64,000 nucleotides of DNA, taken from the NCBI GenBank assembly GCA_022763825.1, contig JALEQX010000002.1, forward strand, positions 23,388-87,387, read 5' to 3'. Below are positions 16,849 through 25,441 of this stretch, one piece after another. Source of the DNA: Oscillospiraceae bacterium (GTDB lineage Bacteria > Bacillota > Clostridia > Oscillospirales > Acutalibacteraceae). The notes below the pieces were generated by a model that was not told the origin of the DNA, searched no databases, and saw nothing but the letters and a program-made list of their open reading frames with translations. Each line of letters starts with the position of its first letter. Position 1 is the first letter of the stretch. The position numbers and the translations under genes were made by a program.

Positions 16849-18000
16849 TTACCTCGATAGTTTATTGAATTTATCCTTTAAATACTCTATAAATCCGCTT
16901 TTTTGCGTTTCCTTGTTTCCCTTTATAATTCTTTTTATGTTTGCCGGGGTCTGAGAAATAAGATTCGACGAATATATAATACGGTTTTTATAAATCAATT
17001 GTGCCATTCCGCAAACAACGGTTTCATCTACCGGCGCATAAAGGAATTTCTGAGCGATAATCCGCACGGATACATCTTGAGAAATATCCCTAAAAGTTTT
17101 TATTTCCGGAATCTGTGCCAAAGCGCTTATACTTTTTACATCCGACCCGGTTACTTTTATATTGATTTCCGCCTTTTGAGAATTTAAAGTATATACGGAC
17201 TCGAATGCGTTTTCTATAAGCGTTTTATGATCATTCCAGTCATCGGGAGCATTAAGAGTAACAACAATAAGTGAAAGTGAGTCCCGATGAGTTGCGGAAA
17301 CAAGACACCGCCCGCTTTTCTTTGTAAAACCTGTTTTAACTCCGCAGCATCCCTCGATACTTTTTAAAAGCCTGTTGTGATTTGTAAGATAGTACTTAAT
17401 TCCCTGTTTCGTCTCAACGGTATGTGTAACAGATGAAAAAACTTCTTTAAGAAAATCATTTTCCAGTGCGTATGAAGCAAGCAAAGCCATATCATAAGCG
17501 CTCGAATAATGCTCCGGTGCGTCAAGCCCCGAAGGCGTTACAAAATGAGTGTCGTTCATTCCGATTTCACGCGCTTTTTCATTCATCAATTGAGCAAAGG
17601 CGTCAATACTTCCCGATACGGCTCTCGCGCCTGCGTTTGCCGCGTCATTTCCGCTCGGTAGAAGCATACAGTATATAAGATCGCCCGAACTGACGGTATC
17701 GCCGGGCTTTAAGCCCGATGCAGAACCTTCTGTCTGCGAATCAGACTCGGTAATCGTAATCTCATTATCAAAACCGAGATTTTCACACACAATAAGTGCC
17801 GTCATAATTTTAGTAGTGCTTGCCATAGGCATATGTTCATGACAGTTTTTTTCATAAACTGTCTCGCGCGTCAACGGCGAATATGCAACGGCGCTTTTTG
17901 CAGACAGAACGACTTCTCCGTCACCGACGGCAAACACAGGCACCGATAAAAAAACAATAACTGTACTTAAAATAAACGATAATACAACTTTTTTAAACAT
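16849..18000 (-). CDS. dacF: D-alanyl-D-alanine carboxypeptidase, DacF/DacB type (S11)
   Basis: A secreted penicillin-binding protein that trims stem peptides. The 383 residues start with a signal peptide (about 1-25) and contain the S11 triad motifs: STTK with S61 and K64, SGN, and KTG within GVKTGFTKKSG. A C-terminal PBP5-like domain and a basic tail follow. The ATG at 18000 has GGCGGTGG at 5 bases; a GTG three codons earlier overlaps that SD. Next to scpAB and rluB it resembles the sporulation-associated dacF/dacB genes. Confidence 0.93.
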   Translation of the reverse strand: MFKKVVLSFILSTVIVFLSVPVFAVGDGEVVLSAKSAVAYSPLTRETVYEKNCHEHMPMASTTKIMTALIVCENLGFDNEITITESDSQTEGSASGLKPGDTVSSGDLIYCMLLPSGNDAANAGARAVSGSIDAFAQLMNEKAREIGMNDTHFVTPSGLDAPEHYSSAYDMALLASYALENDFLKEVFSSVTHTVETKQGIKYYLTNHNRLLKSIEGCCGVKTGFTKKSGRCLVSATHRDSLSLIVVTLNAPDDWNDHKTLIENAFESVYTLNSQKAEINIKVTGSDVKSISALAQIPEIKTFRDISQDVSVRIIAQKFLYAPVDETVVCGMAQLIYKNRIIYSSNLISQTPANIKRIIKGNKETQKSGFIEYLKDKFNKLSR

Positions 18001-18060
18001 ACCAACCACCGCCTACATAAAATCTATGTAAGCGGCTGGATTAAAATACTATTTATTTAA

Positions 18061-18471
18061 TTATTCGGTAACAATTACGGGCTCTGTTTTTTCGTCGTCC
18101 GATTTTTTGTTTTTATTCATAAGATTAGTAACCTTATCAAACATCTCGGGTACAAGGTTAACTGCTCTCTCTGCCGCGTTATCCGCCGCAGTAATATGCT
18201 TGAGGCTTACCTCGCCCTTGTTAATAACAAGAAAAGCAACGGGATTGATTGTAACACCGGCTCCGCCTGCACCGCCGAAAAGTTCGACATTGTTCTTTGA
18301 GGGAAAATCGGAACCGCCGGAAGCAAATCCATATGTAACCTTTGAAACCGGAATAATGGTAACATCGTCGTCAACCTTTATCGGCTCGCCTATTATCGTG
18401 CTGACATCAACAAGGTCTCTGACCTTTTCAATTGTCGAAGCAAGTATTTTTTCCGCAGATTGATCTTTCAT
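18061..18471 (-). CDS. gerW: GerW/YtfJ family spore protein
   Basis: A 136-residue cytosolic protein with the YtfJ pattern: an N-terminal helix, then VGEPI-like IIGEPIKVDDDVTIIPVSKVTYGFASGG and a Gly-rich GGAGGAGVTINPVAFLVI segment. In Bacillus, YtfJ (GerW) is made in the forespore and is needed for germination with some germinants. It follows ytfI by 3 bases, the same pairing as in Bacillus. Confidence 0.93.
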   Translation of the reverse strand: MKDQSAEKILASTIEKVRDLVDVSTIIGEPIKVDDDVTIIPVSKVTYGFASGGSDFPSKNNVELFGGAGGAGVTINPVAFLVINKGEVSLKHITAADNAAERAVNLVPEMFDKVTNLMNKNKKSDDEKTEPVIVTE

Positions 18472-18474
18472 AAA

Positions 18475-19182
18475 TCAAACACCACTCTCTGAAATATTTT
18501 TATTATTTGTATTATCAACGGTTTTCTTCTTTTTAATACCTTTAATAAATTTAATAAGAACATTAAACAGAAGATCGAAAACCAGAAGTATAACCGAATT
18601 AATGAGTTTTCTCGGTATAACCGCCATGTCGATTTCCAGCTGACAGTCACCTTTATCCGCAAGAAAATCAGGAGAAATATTTATATCATATTTTTTTACA
18701 TTGCATCTTGAAATAATATCTCCCGCGAGCGGAAAAATAACGGAACTGTATTTTCCGTATGTTATTGCAGTCTCGGCAGCGTCGCCCCTGGCAACGGTTG
18801 CATCGAGAATAAAAAGATTTAAAACAAAACAATGCGTAATTCGTCTTGAAACCTTATCAAGCGCAGTTATTAAGGAGGACAAAATACTGATAATACCGTC
18901 GAGTCCTTCGTTATTGTAAAACGTTAAAAGAATATTATCTTTTTTCTTTTTAGGAGGTTCCTCTTTCTTTTCCTCCTCTGTTTCTTCCTTTTTACCGCCG
19001 TCTTTTTTCTTCTTTTCTTTTTTTGGTTTCTTTTCGGGTCTCGGGTAAAGAGGAATCTTTATGAAAAGCCACTGGGCATAGCTTTCTATTTTTTTATCAT
19101 AGTTGAGATAAACTCTGAAACGTATGCTCAGAACGGCAATAAAAAACAATATTATGCCCAATATTATATATAGTGCAATCAT
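18475..19182 (-). CDS. ytfI: DUF2953 membrane protein (YtfI-like)
   Basis: A 235-residue protein with one N-terminal transmembrane helix (about 1-22), then a very charged Lys/Glu linker (about 52-83), and a C-terminal DUF2953 domain ending in a basic tail. AAAGGAGG precedes the start. The ytfI-ytfJ pair is conserved in endospore formers; the molecular role is unknown. Confidence 0.88.
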   Translation of the reverse strand: MIALYIILGIILFFIAVLSIRFRVYLNYDKKIESYAQWLFIKIPLYPRPEKKPKKEKKKKDGGKKEETEEEKKEEPPKKKKDNILLTFYNNEGLDGIISILSSLITALDKVSRRITHCFVLNLFILDATVARGDAAETAITYGKYSSVIFPLAGDIISRCNVKKYDINISPDFLADKGDCQLEIDMAVIPRKLINSVILLVFDLLFNVLIKFIKGIKKKKTVDNTNNKNISESGV

Positions 19183-19214
19183 AAATTAGCCTCCTTTCGT
19201 TAACAGTAAATTTA

Positions 19215-19787
19215 TTATATAAGAGACATCTGTCCCTCTAATTCATCGGATTTATTTTCATTCGGCTCTTCAATATTGCTCTCGGGAATTTTCGGCAGTT
19301 CGTCAAGAGATTCGATTCCGAAGCACCTGAGAAAATTCGTCGTAGTACAGTATAACAAAGGTCTGCCCGGTAAGTCAAGTCTTCCGTGCTCTTCTATAAG
19401 ATTTCTTTGGCATAATGTCGAAATAACGCCCGAACAGTCGACGCCTCTGATCTGCTCGACAAACGATTTTGTAACGGGCTGATTATATGCAATTATTGCA
19501 AGAACCTCGAAAGCGGCGTTAGACAGCGGAGAATTGCTTTTAAGCGCCAAAACGCTTCTGACCTGCTCTATGTATGCGCTTTTTGAGCACATCTGATATT
19601 TGCCTCCGAGATTTAAAATAGTAATTCCGTGTAAGGCGGATGAGTATTCTTTTCTCAGTCTTTCAAATGAATCCGTGAGTTCATCCGAACTGACAAGCAG
19701 AGTTTTTGAAAGTTTTTCAACTTCAAGCGGTTCTCCCGAAGCGAACAGAACCGCCTCCAGCACCGCATCAATATTAGTATTATCCAT
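19215..19787 (-). CDS. scpB: Segregation and condensation protein ScpB
   Basis: A 190-residue winged-helix subunit of the SMC-ScpAB condensin. The sequence matches ScpB from AVLEAVLFASGEPL through AIIAYNQPVTKSFVEQIRGVDCSGVI. The ATG at 19787 gives a standard length; an ATG at 19931 would add residues translated out of the scpA coding region. The 8-base overlap with scpA and an internal GGAG in scpA support coupling. Confidence 0.95.
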   Translation of the reverse strand: MDNTNIDAVLEAVLFASGEPLEVEKLSKTLLVSSDELTDSFERLRKEYSSALHGITILNLGGKYQMCSKSAYIEQVRSVLALKSNSPLSNAAFEVLAIIAYNQPVTKSFVEQIRGVDCSGVISTLCQRNLIEEHGRLDLPGRPLLYCTTTNFLRCFGIESLDELPKIPESNIEEPNENKSDELEGQMSLI

Positions 19788-20508
19788 TGTCGGTTTTCTC
19801 CGTATAATCGAAATTAAGACTTGCCTGCGTTTCGTCTCCGTCTCCGGTAAGATATATTTTTCCGTTCTTAGCCATTTCAAGAAGCGCCAAAAACGCGGCG
19901 ACGAGATCCGAACGGCTTTTTGATGTTTCAAAAATAGATTTAACCTTTATTTTTCCCGTCTTTGAAAGAACGGAATAAATCGAACTGATTTTATCAGACA
20001 CGGACACAACAGCTTTTTGAACTATTACTTTAAAAGAATCCATAGGCGGAGGCAGTTTTCTCAAATGTCTGCCCGCCGCATTTATATATGCATTCATCAG
20101 TTCCAAAACGTCATGAAAACGTCTGTACGTCATATCAGCCTTTATTTTTTCAGGCTCTTTCACTGTCGTATTAAATCCGTCGGTCATTTCCGACAGTTCT
20201 TTAGCAGCTCTCTGACAATCCCTGTATTCTATAAGTTCGCCCGACAGCTCTTTTTTAAGGGTCTGAGCTTCCTCATATCTCGGCAGCAGCGAAACAGTTT
20301 TGATATAAACAAGCCTGGCCGCCATCTCAAGAAATTCACTCGCAATATCAAGATTATCCTCCTGCATCTTTTTAACATAATCAAGATACTGCTCCACAAG
20401 TTCAAAAATCGGAATGTCATTAATATTAAGTTTATGCTTCGAAATCAAGTGAAGCAGAAGGTCCATAGGTCCCTCGAACACTTGTGTTTTATAAGAAATC
20501 TGTTCCAT
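19780..20508 (-). CDS. scpA: Segregation and condensation protein ScpA
   Basis: The kleisin subunit of the SMC condensin, 242 residues. It starts with the diagnostic VFEGPMDLLLHLISKHKL, then the DNIPIFELVEQYLDYV region, and ends in the C-terminal winged-helix that binds SMC heads (VAAFLALLEMAKNGKI). It is upstream of and overlaps scpB. Confidence 0.96.
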   Translation of the reverse strand: MEQISYKTQVFEGPMDLLLHLISKHKLNINDIPIFELVEQYLDYVKKMQEDNLDIASEFLEMAARLVYIKTVSLLPRYEEAQTLKKELSGELIEYRDCQRAAKELSEMTDGFNTTVKEPEKIKADMTYRRFHDVLELMNAYINAAGRHLRKLPPPMDSFKVIVQKAVVSVSDKISSIYSVLSKTGKIKVKSIFETSKSRSDLVAAFLALLEMAKNGKIYLTGDGDETQASLNFDYTEKTDNG

Positions 20509-20527
20509 ACTTTTTATCCGTTATATA

Positions 20528-21211
20528 TTATATACCGGCTATTGCAAACGCAATTTTCATAAACAAGGAAGATACTGCACTGTTGATGAAATTAAGCGGA
20601 ACCGAAAGAACGCCGGTGAAAAGAAGCGCAAATATTACAATAACAATGTATCTTTCATACTGAAGCATTTTGAAATAATATTTCTGAGGAATAATAACGG
20701 CAAGAATTCTCGAACCGTCAAGGGGAGGAACAGGAAGAAGGTTAAACACGGCAAGTGAAACATTTACCTGGGCAGCATAGAAAAAGAATATATACAGTAA
20801 GTTAAAAAATGAAGCCGACGGAGCAAACCTTGCAAACAAAGCGCCGACAATATAGGATAAAAACGCCATAATAAGGTTAGACACGGGACCTGCCAAAGCC
20901 GTCAGCGCAAAACCTGAACGGGGATTTTTAAATTTGGAAATATTAACGGGAACCGGTTTTGCATATCCGAAACCGAAAACAAAAATCATTATAGCGCCGA
21001 TAGGGTCAATGTGAGCAAACGGACTGAGCGTCAGTCTGCCCTGCAAGCGAGGTGTATCGTCTCCGAGTTTTGTCGCGACAAATGCATGTGCAAATTCATG
21101 TACGGGCAAAAGACAGAATACAACAAACAGCAATGAAGCGAGTTCGACAAGAAACGTAACAGCGTCAAATTCACCGCCGCTTATCAGAGTTTTAACTGTA
21201 CTGAATAACAT
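20528..21211 (-). CDS. Site-2 protease family (M50) membrane metallopeptidase
   Basis: A 227-residue polytopic membrane protein with HEFAH (H38, E39, H42) in the first membrane region and NLLPVPPLDGSR, the third-ligand motif, near residue 160-172. This matches the small M50B site-2-like proteases (YwhC/Rip3-like) found beside scpA in Firmicutes. Substrate unknown. AACGGAGG precedes the ATG. Confidence 0.92.
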   Translation of the reverse strand: MLFSTVKTLISGGEFDAVTFLVELASLLFVVFCLLPVHEFAHAFVATKLGDDTPRLQGRLTLSPFAHIDPIGAIMIFVFGFGYAKPVPVNISKFKNPRSGFALTALAGPVSNLIMAFLSYIVGALFARFAPSASFFNLLYIFFFYAAQVNVSLAVFNLLPVPPLDGSRILAVIIPQKYYFKMLQYERYIVIVIFALLFTGVLSVPLNFINSAVSSLFMKIAFAIAGI

Positions 21212-21225
21212 TGAATAACCTCCGT

Positions 21226-22065
21226 TTAGTTATAACCGACTATAAACCTGTCCGTCGAAAAGAAATCTTTTTCAATATCTACGGATGAAAAACCTTTAAT
21301 CATATTTTTAATTAACGGCGGCTGCAATTCTCCGGATTCGAAAACAAACATTCCGCCTTCGTTAATATACGGCAGCCATTTACTTACTAAAATTCTGTAA
21401 AAATCAAGACCATCCGCTCCGCCGTCGAGAGCCGAAACAGGTTCTTTTAAAACCTCCGGCTGTAAAGATGCAATTTCATCGGATTCAATATAAGGCGGAT
21501 TAGATAAAATAACGTCCGGACGCGGTAAAATATCGCTGTTATAACCTCGTTTTATATCATACTTTAATATTTTAACATTTTTTACGCCGTTGAGCAACAC
21601 ATTTTTTTCGGCATAAGAAAGAGCATAGGGGGAAATATCAAGCAAATATACTTCGCATTCGGGATTATTGACCGCTGCCGAAATACCTATACACCCGGAA
21701 CCGGTACATAAATCAAATATAATTCTTTTCCCCTTATCTTTCAAATAATCATTTGCTTTATAAACAATGAATTCCGTCTCCATACGCGGAATCAAAACAC
21801 CCTCTCCGAGCTTAAAGGGAAGAGAACAAAACGTCCATTCTCCGATTATATACTGTAAAGGCTCGTTATGTAACCGACGTTGAGCAAATTCACGGGCTTT
21901 TTTTACGTCAGAATCCGCACACTCCTCGTTTTGCTGAAAAATCAGGTCATTTTTTTTTATACCGAGACAAAATGCAGTGATTTCCCGAGCTTCAAACGAA
22001 GCATTTTCAATGCCGCGGCTGTCAAGTATTTTTGTTACATTGTAAAGTAATTCTCTTACCGTCAT
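21226..22065 (-). CDS. prmC: Release factor glutamine N5-methyltransferase PrmC
   Basis: Methylates the GGQ glutamine of peptide release factors. The 279 residues have an N-terminal helical substrate-binding domain and a Rossmann domain with DLCTGSGCIG and the catalytic NPPYIES motif. It overlaps yqhQ by 4 bases (ATGA). prfA, often beside it, is not in the window. Confidence 0.95.
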   Translation of the reverse strand: MTVRELLYNVTKILDSRGIENASFEAREITAFCLGIKKNDLIFQQNEECADSDVKKAREFAQRRLHNEPLQYIIGEWTFCSLPFKLGEGVLIPRMETEFIVYKANDYLKDKGKRIIFDLCTGSGCIGISAAVNNPECEVYLLDISPYALSYAEKNVLLNGVKNVKILKYDIKRGYNSDILPRPDVILSNPPYIESDEIASLQPEVLKEPVSALDGGADGLDFYRILVSKWLPYINEGGMFVFESGELQPPLIKNMIKGFSSVDIEKDFFSTDRFIVGYN

Positions 22066-23072
22066 TTTAAAGTATCGTCATTCGGATTATCTGTAATTAC
22101 AGCCTTAACAGAAGCAATTCCGACTTCAATCATATCGTCAGTAGGTTCTTTTGTTGAAATTCTCTGCATCCAAAGACCGGGTGCCGATATTATTTTTGTA
22201 AAGACGTTATCTTTACGTCCTGCTAGTTTTATGCATTCATAGCCGATGCCGACGACAAGAGGAAGAACAAGAAGTTTAATAAGCACCCACAGTATACTGT
22301 TGTCAAGAATAACTGTCGCATTCAATGCATGAAGCACCGACGAGAGCACAGACGAGACTATAATACTGATAATAAGTACGAGGAAAATAAAACTTGTTCC
22401 GCATCTCGGGTGAAAACGTTTCATTTTTCTTACATTTTCGACCGTAAGTTCAAGACCGTGTTCATAGCAGAAAATTGTTTTATGCTCAGCGCCGTGATAC
22501 ATGAATACGCGTTTTATATCCTTATTAAACGATACGACGAACATATATAACACAAATATAATTATCCTTATAAGTCCCTCGAAAAGCGGGTGAAGATTAT
22601 GATTTTCAAGCCAGCCGGCAGAAACATATTTATCAAACAAATCAACACCTTTTGCGGGAAGATACATAAATAACAGTATCGCAATCGCAAATCCGAGAAT
22701 CATCGATATTACGGAAATAACGTTCATCATTTTAGGTCCCATTTTATCGTTGAGCCACTTGTCGAGCTTAGACATGTTTTCCGTGTTTTCCTCAGCCTCA
22801 AGCTGACCGGACAGTTCTGCGGATTCCATGAGGCATTTATAGCCGAGAATCATTGATTCTACGAAATTGACAACGCCTCTTATAAGCGGAAGTCTCAAAA
22901 TCTTATATTTATCTCCCGCCTTTTTGAAATCTTTCATTTCGGTATAAATAGTTCCGTCGGCTTTTCTGACGGATAATGCGGCACCTTTGGGTCCGTTCAT
23001 CATTATTCCCTCAATCAGAGCCTGACCTCCGACGGAGGTTTTTCTGATTGACGGTTCTTTTGTTTTACTCAT
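22062..23072 (-). CDS. yqhQ: DUF1385 membrane protein YqhQ
   Basis: A 336-residue protein with several transmembrane helices (roughly 120-142, 168-185, 222-250, 258-280) and the DUF1385 signatures GGQALIEGIMMNGPK near the start, YHGAEHKTIFCYEHG in the middle and FHPRCGTSF. Family function is not firmly established. It commonly precedes prmC in Clostridia, as here. AAAGGA precedes the ATG. Confidence 0.93.
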   Translation of the reverse strand: MSKTKEPSIRKTSVGGQALIEGIMMNGPKGAALSVRKADGTIYTEMKDFKKAGDKYKILRLPLIRGVVNFVESMILGYKCLMESAELSGQLEAEENTENMSKLDKWLNDKMGPKMMNVISVISMILGFAIAILLFMYLPAKGVDLFDKYVSAGWLENHNLHPLFEGLIRIIIFVLYMFVVSFNKDIKRVFMYHGAEHKTIFCYEHGLELTVENVRKMKRFHPRCGTSFIFLVLIISIIVSSVLSSVLHALNATVILDNSILWVLIKLLVLPLVVGIGYECIKLAGRKDNVFTKIISAPGLWMQRISTKEPTDDMIEVGIASVKAVITDNPNDDTLK

Positions 23073-23115
23073 ACGCTTTTCCTTTCATCTGCATTCTGTC
23101 TGTCCGATTTCAAGT

Positions 23116-23211
23116 TTAGTACTCCGTACCGCCCAAAACTTTACAAGCATTGCCTCGTCTGACAGCGATTAACTGCGGCTTCAAACTTGACAGGCGGCAG
23201 CCTGCCTGCAT
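23116..23211 (-). other. 31-codon ORF or structured leader upstream of yqhQ
   Basis: A frame of 31 residues starts at an ATG 5 bases after AAGGAT and begins MQAGCRLSSLK. The same stretch is rich in inverted repeats: 8-base arms 23110-23117 and 23183-23190, a GTAC-TCC-GTAC hairpin at 23119-23129, and CAGGC-GGCA-GCCTG at 23191-23204. The rest of the 185-base gap adds the palindrome CTTGTT-A-AACAAG. It could be a small protein, a structured RNA or a repeated element; I cannot decide from one copy. Confidence 0.35.
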
Positions 23212-23257
23212 TTTTATCCTTGTTAAACAAGTCATACTTGCAAACAGAAGTATACTT

Positions 23258-24688
23258 TTAGGCGTTACCGGGTATTAGCGGAAACGTCATTGTAACACGA
23301 GTACCGACGTTTTCCGTGCTTGTAATTTCGAGCGTTCCGTTATGCATTTTTATAATTTCGTCAACGACGGCGAGACCGATTCCCGACCCTCTGACCGAAA
23401 CATTTGCTTTATAAAATTTTTCTTTAACATGGGCAAGATCATTTTTAGATATCCCGCATCCGGTATCAGCAATATCAATGACAATATTGTTATCGGTTGT
23501 TTTATGTGCGCAGACGGATACCTTACCGCCCTGTTTGTTATATTTAAACGCGTTGTCAAGCACGTTTACAAAAACCTGCTTTATTCTGCCTGCATCAGCC
23601 GACATGGGAGCCGTATAATCCGGTGACGAATAACTTAACTCTATTCCGTCGCGTTTTGCTCTGTCCATGAATACAAAAACAGCTTCGTCAAGTTCGGCAA
23701 GCACGTCTATCGGCTCAAAACGAAGAGACAGGCGTCCGCTCTGCATTTTTGAAAAATCAAGCAGTTCCTCAACCAGACCATAAAGCCGATCGGTTTCACT
23801 GACAATAACACCGAGGGCTTTCTCCGTTATTTCTTTATCCTCAGTGCCCATACTCATAAGCGTTTCACCCCATCCCTTAATTGCGGTCAAAGGAGTTCTC
23901 AGTTCATGAGATACGGTAGATATAAAGTCATTTTTTATCTTGTCCGTCCTTGCTATTTCGTCGGACATATAGTTAAACGTCTCGCAAAGTTCGCCAATTT
24001 CGTCATCCTTATTATAATCGTCGATTTTTGCATTAAAATCACCCGAGGCAAGCCTTTTTGCGGATTCGTTAATTTTTTTTACGGGATTTACAATTGATTT
24101 TATAAAATACAATCCCGAAATGCTCACGAAAAACAGAGCAATAATACATGCAATAGATATCAGCACGGTATAAATAACATGCTGACGGTCAAGTCTCCGC
24201 AATGAAATTATAAATCGTACCGCTCCGCCGATATCATTGCCGTTTGAGGGGAGAATAAATGTTTTTGCAAGCACTTTTTCACCCGTAGAATACCTGCCTA
24301 TCCATGTTCCTTCTTTTTCATCTGAACGTTTTGCAGAATCAAAATCAGGCATTTCGGTCTGTTCAACGGGAAATCCCGTGGATGAAACCACCGCAGAACC
24401 TTTAGAATTGATTACCCAAACCTCCATAAGATTTGAATATGCGAAATTTTCAACAAAATCACGCGCGCCGTTCTCGAAAACATTGTCCGTCGAACCCGTA
24501 TATGCGCTGAAAAAATTCTGCATAGACGATACGGATACTCTTGAATCTATTGAACTTTCCGCAATTTTATAATAGTACTGTTTTAAAGCGTAGGAACACA
24601 AAACGTTGAAAATAATGAGAACCAGCACAATAATTCCGAATGTGTTGACAATCCATCGCCGTGTTATTCCGCTGCCGTGGCTTTTCAT
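23258..24688 (-). CDS. Membrane sensor histidine kinase (PhoR/WalK-like)
   Basis: A 476-residue sensor kinase. It has a transmembrane helix at about 15-36, an extracytoplasmic domain of about 140 residues, a second helix at about 178-200, a HAMP linker, a HisKA dimerisation helix with SHELRTPLTAIKGW, and an HATPase domain with N, G1 (DTGCGIS) and G2 (GSGIGLAVV) boxes. It is 34 bases downstream of its response regulator. The signal is unknown. Confidence 0.95.
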   Translation of the reverse strand: MKSHGSGITRRWIVNTFGIIVLVLIIFNVLCSYALKQYYYKIAESSIDSRVSVSSMQNFFSAYTGSTDNVFENGARDFVENFAYSNLMEVWVINSKGSAVVSSTGFPVEQTEMPDFDSAKRSDEKEGTWIGRYSTGEKVLAKTFILPSNGNDIGGAVRFIISLRRLDRQHVIYTVLISIACIIALFFVSISGLYFIKSIVNPVKKINESAKRLASGDFNAKIDDYNKDDEIGELCETFNYMSDEIARTDKIKNDFISTVSHELRTPLTAIKGWGETLMSMGTEDKEITEKALGVIVSETDRLYGLVEELLDFSKMQSGRLSLRFEPIDVLAELDEAVFVFMDRAKRDGIELSYSSPDYTAPMSADAGRIKQVFVNVLDNAFKYNKQGGKVSVCAHKTTDNNIVIDIADTGCGISKNDLAHVKEKFYKANVSVRGSGIGLAVVDEIIKMHNGTLEITSTENVGTRVTMTFPLIPGNA

Positions 24689-24722
24689 TTCAACACCTCT
24701 TGAAAGAAAGTAAAATAATCGT

Positions 24723-25427
24723 TCACGGAATCCACTTATATCCGAGTCCCCATATAGTCGTAAGATGTCTCGGCTTTGACGGTTCTTCCTCTATTTTCAT
24801 TCTTAGCCTTCTGATATTAACATCAACGACCTTTTCGTCGCCGAAATACGACGCGCCCCACACATATTTTAAAATATCATTTCTGGTAAGCGCGACATTA
24901 GGATTGCTCAGAAAATATTCCATTATCTGAAATTCAACCTGAGTAAGGTCAATTAAAACCCCGTTTTTTGTAAGCGTACGGCTTCTGAGATTCAGTAAAA
25001 ACTCTCCGCCCTCAACAATATCACTCGCCGACGAAGAAACATGAACATCCTTGTTAACAGTAACCCTTCTGTAAATCGCGTCGATTCGAGCCATGAGTTC
25101 GGACGGAGAAAAAGGTTTCGTTATGTAATCGTCCGCACCAAAAAGAAGCCCTGTCACTTTATCCATTTCCTGAGTTTTTGCCGTAAGCATTACAATGCCA
25201 AGAGTATTGCTTTTTGCCCTCAACTGTTTGCAGACTTCGAGTCCGTCAACAAAAGGCATCATTATATCGAGAAGCGCAACGTCAAAATCACCGTCAAATC
25301 TGTCATAAAGTTCAAGAGCCTGTTTTCCGTTTTCAGCCTCGACCACGTCATAACCGCTTCTTTTTAAATTAATGACAATAAAATCTCTTATTGAATTTTC
25401 ATCTTCGGCCACGAGAATTCTTTTCAT
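24723..25427 (-). CDS. OmpR/PhoB-family response regulator
   Basis: A 234-residue DNA-binding regulator. The receiver domain has acidic residues E8-D9 and the phospho-acceptor D54 (LLDIMMP), and a lysine in ITKPFSPSEL. The C-terminal winged helix (about 135-234) has the VVDVNIRRLRMKIE recognition region and ends in the usual IWGLGYKW. AAAAGGTG precedes the ATG. It forms a two-component pair with the kinase after it and follows the lipoprotein gene closely. Confidence 0.95.
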   Translation of the reverse strand: MKRILVAEDENSIRDFIVINLKRSGYDVVEAENGKQALELYDRFDGDFDVALLDIMMPFVDGLEVCKQLRAKSNTLGIVMLTAKTQEMDKVTGLLFGADDYITKPFSPSELMARIDAIYRRVTVNKDVHVSSSASDIVEGGEFLLNLRSRTLTKNGVLIDLTQVEFQIMEYFLSNPNVALTRNDILKYVWGASYFGDEKVVDVNIRRLRMKIEEEPSKPRHLTTIWGLGYKWIP

Positions 25428-25441
25428 GTATATTTCACCTT

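Noticed and set aside
18006-18060. Hairpin TACAT-AAAATC-ATGTA upstream of dacF as a terminator
   Set aside because: The stem is only five A/T-rich pairs with no U-run on the transcribed strand.
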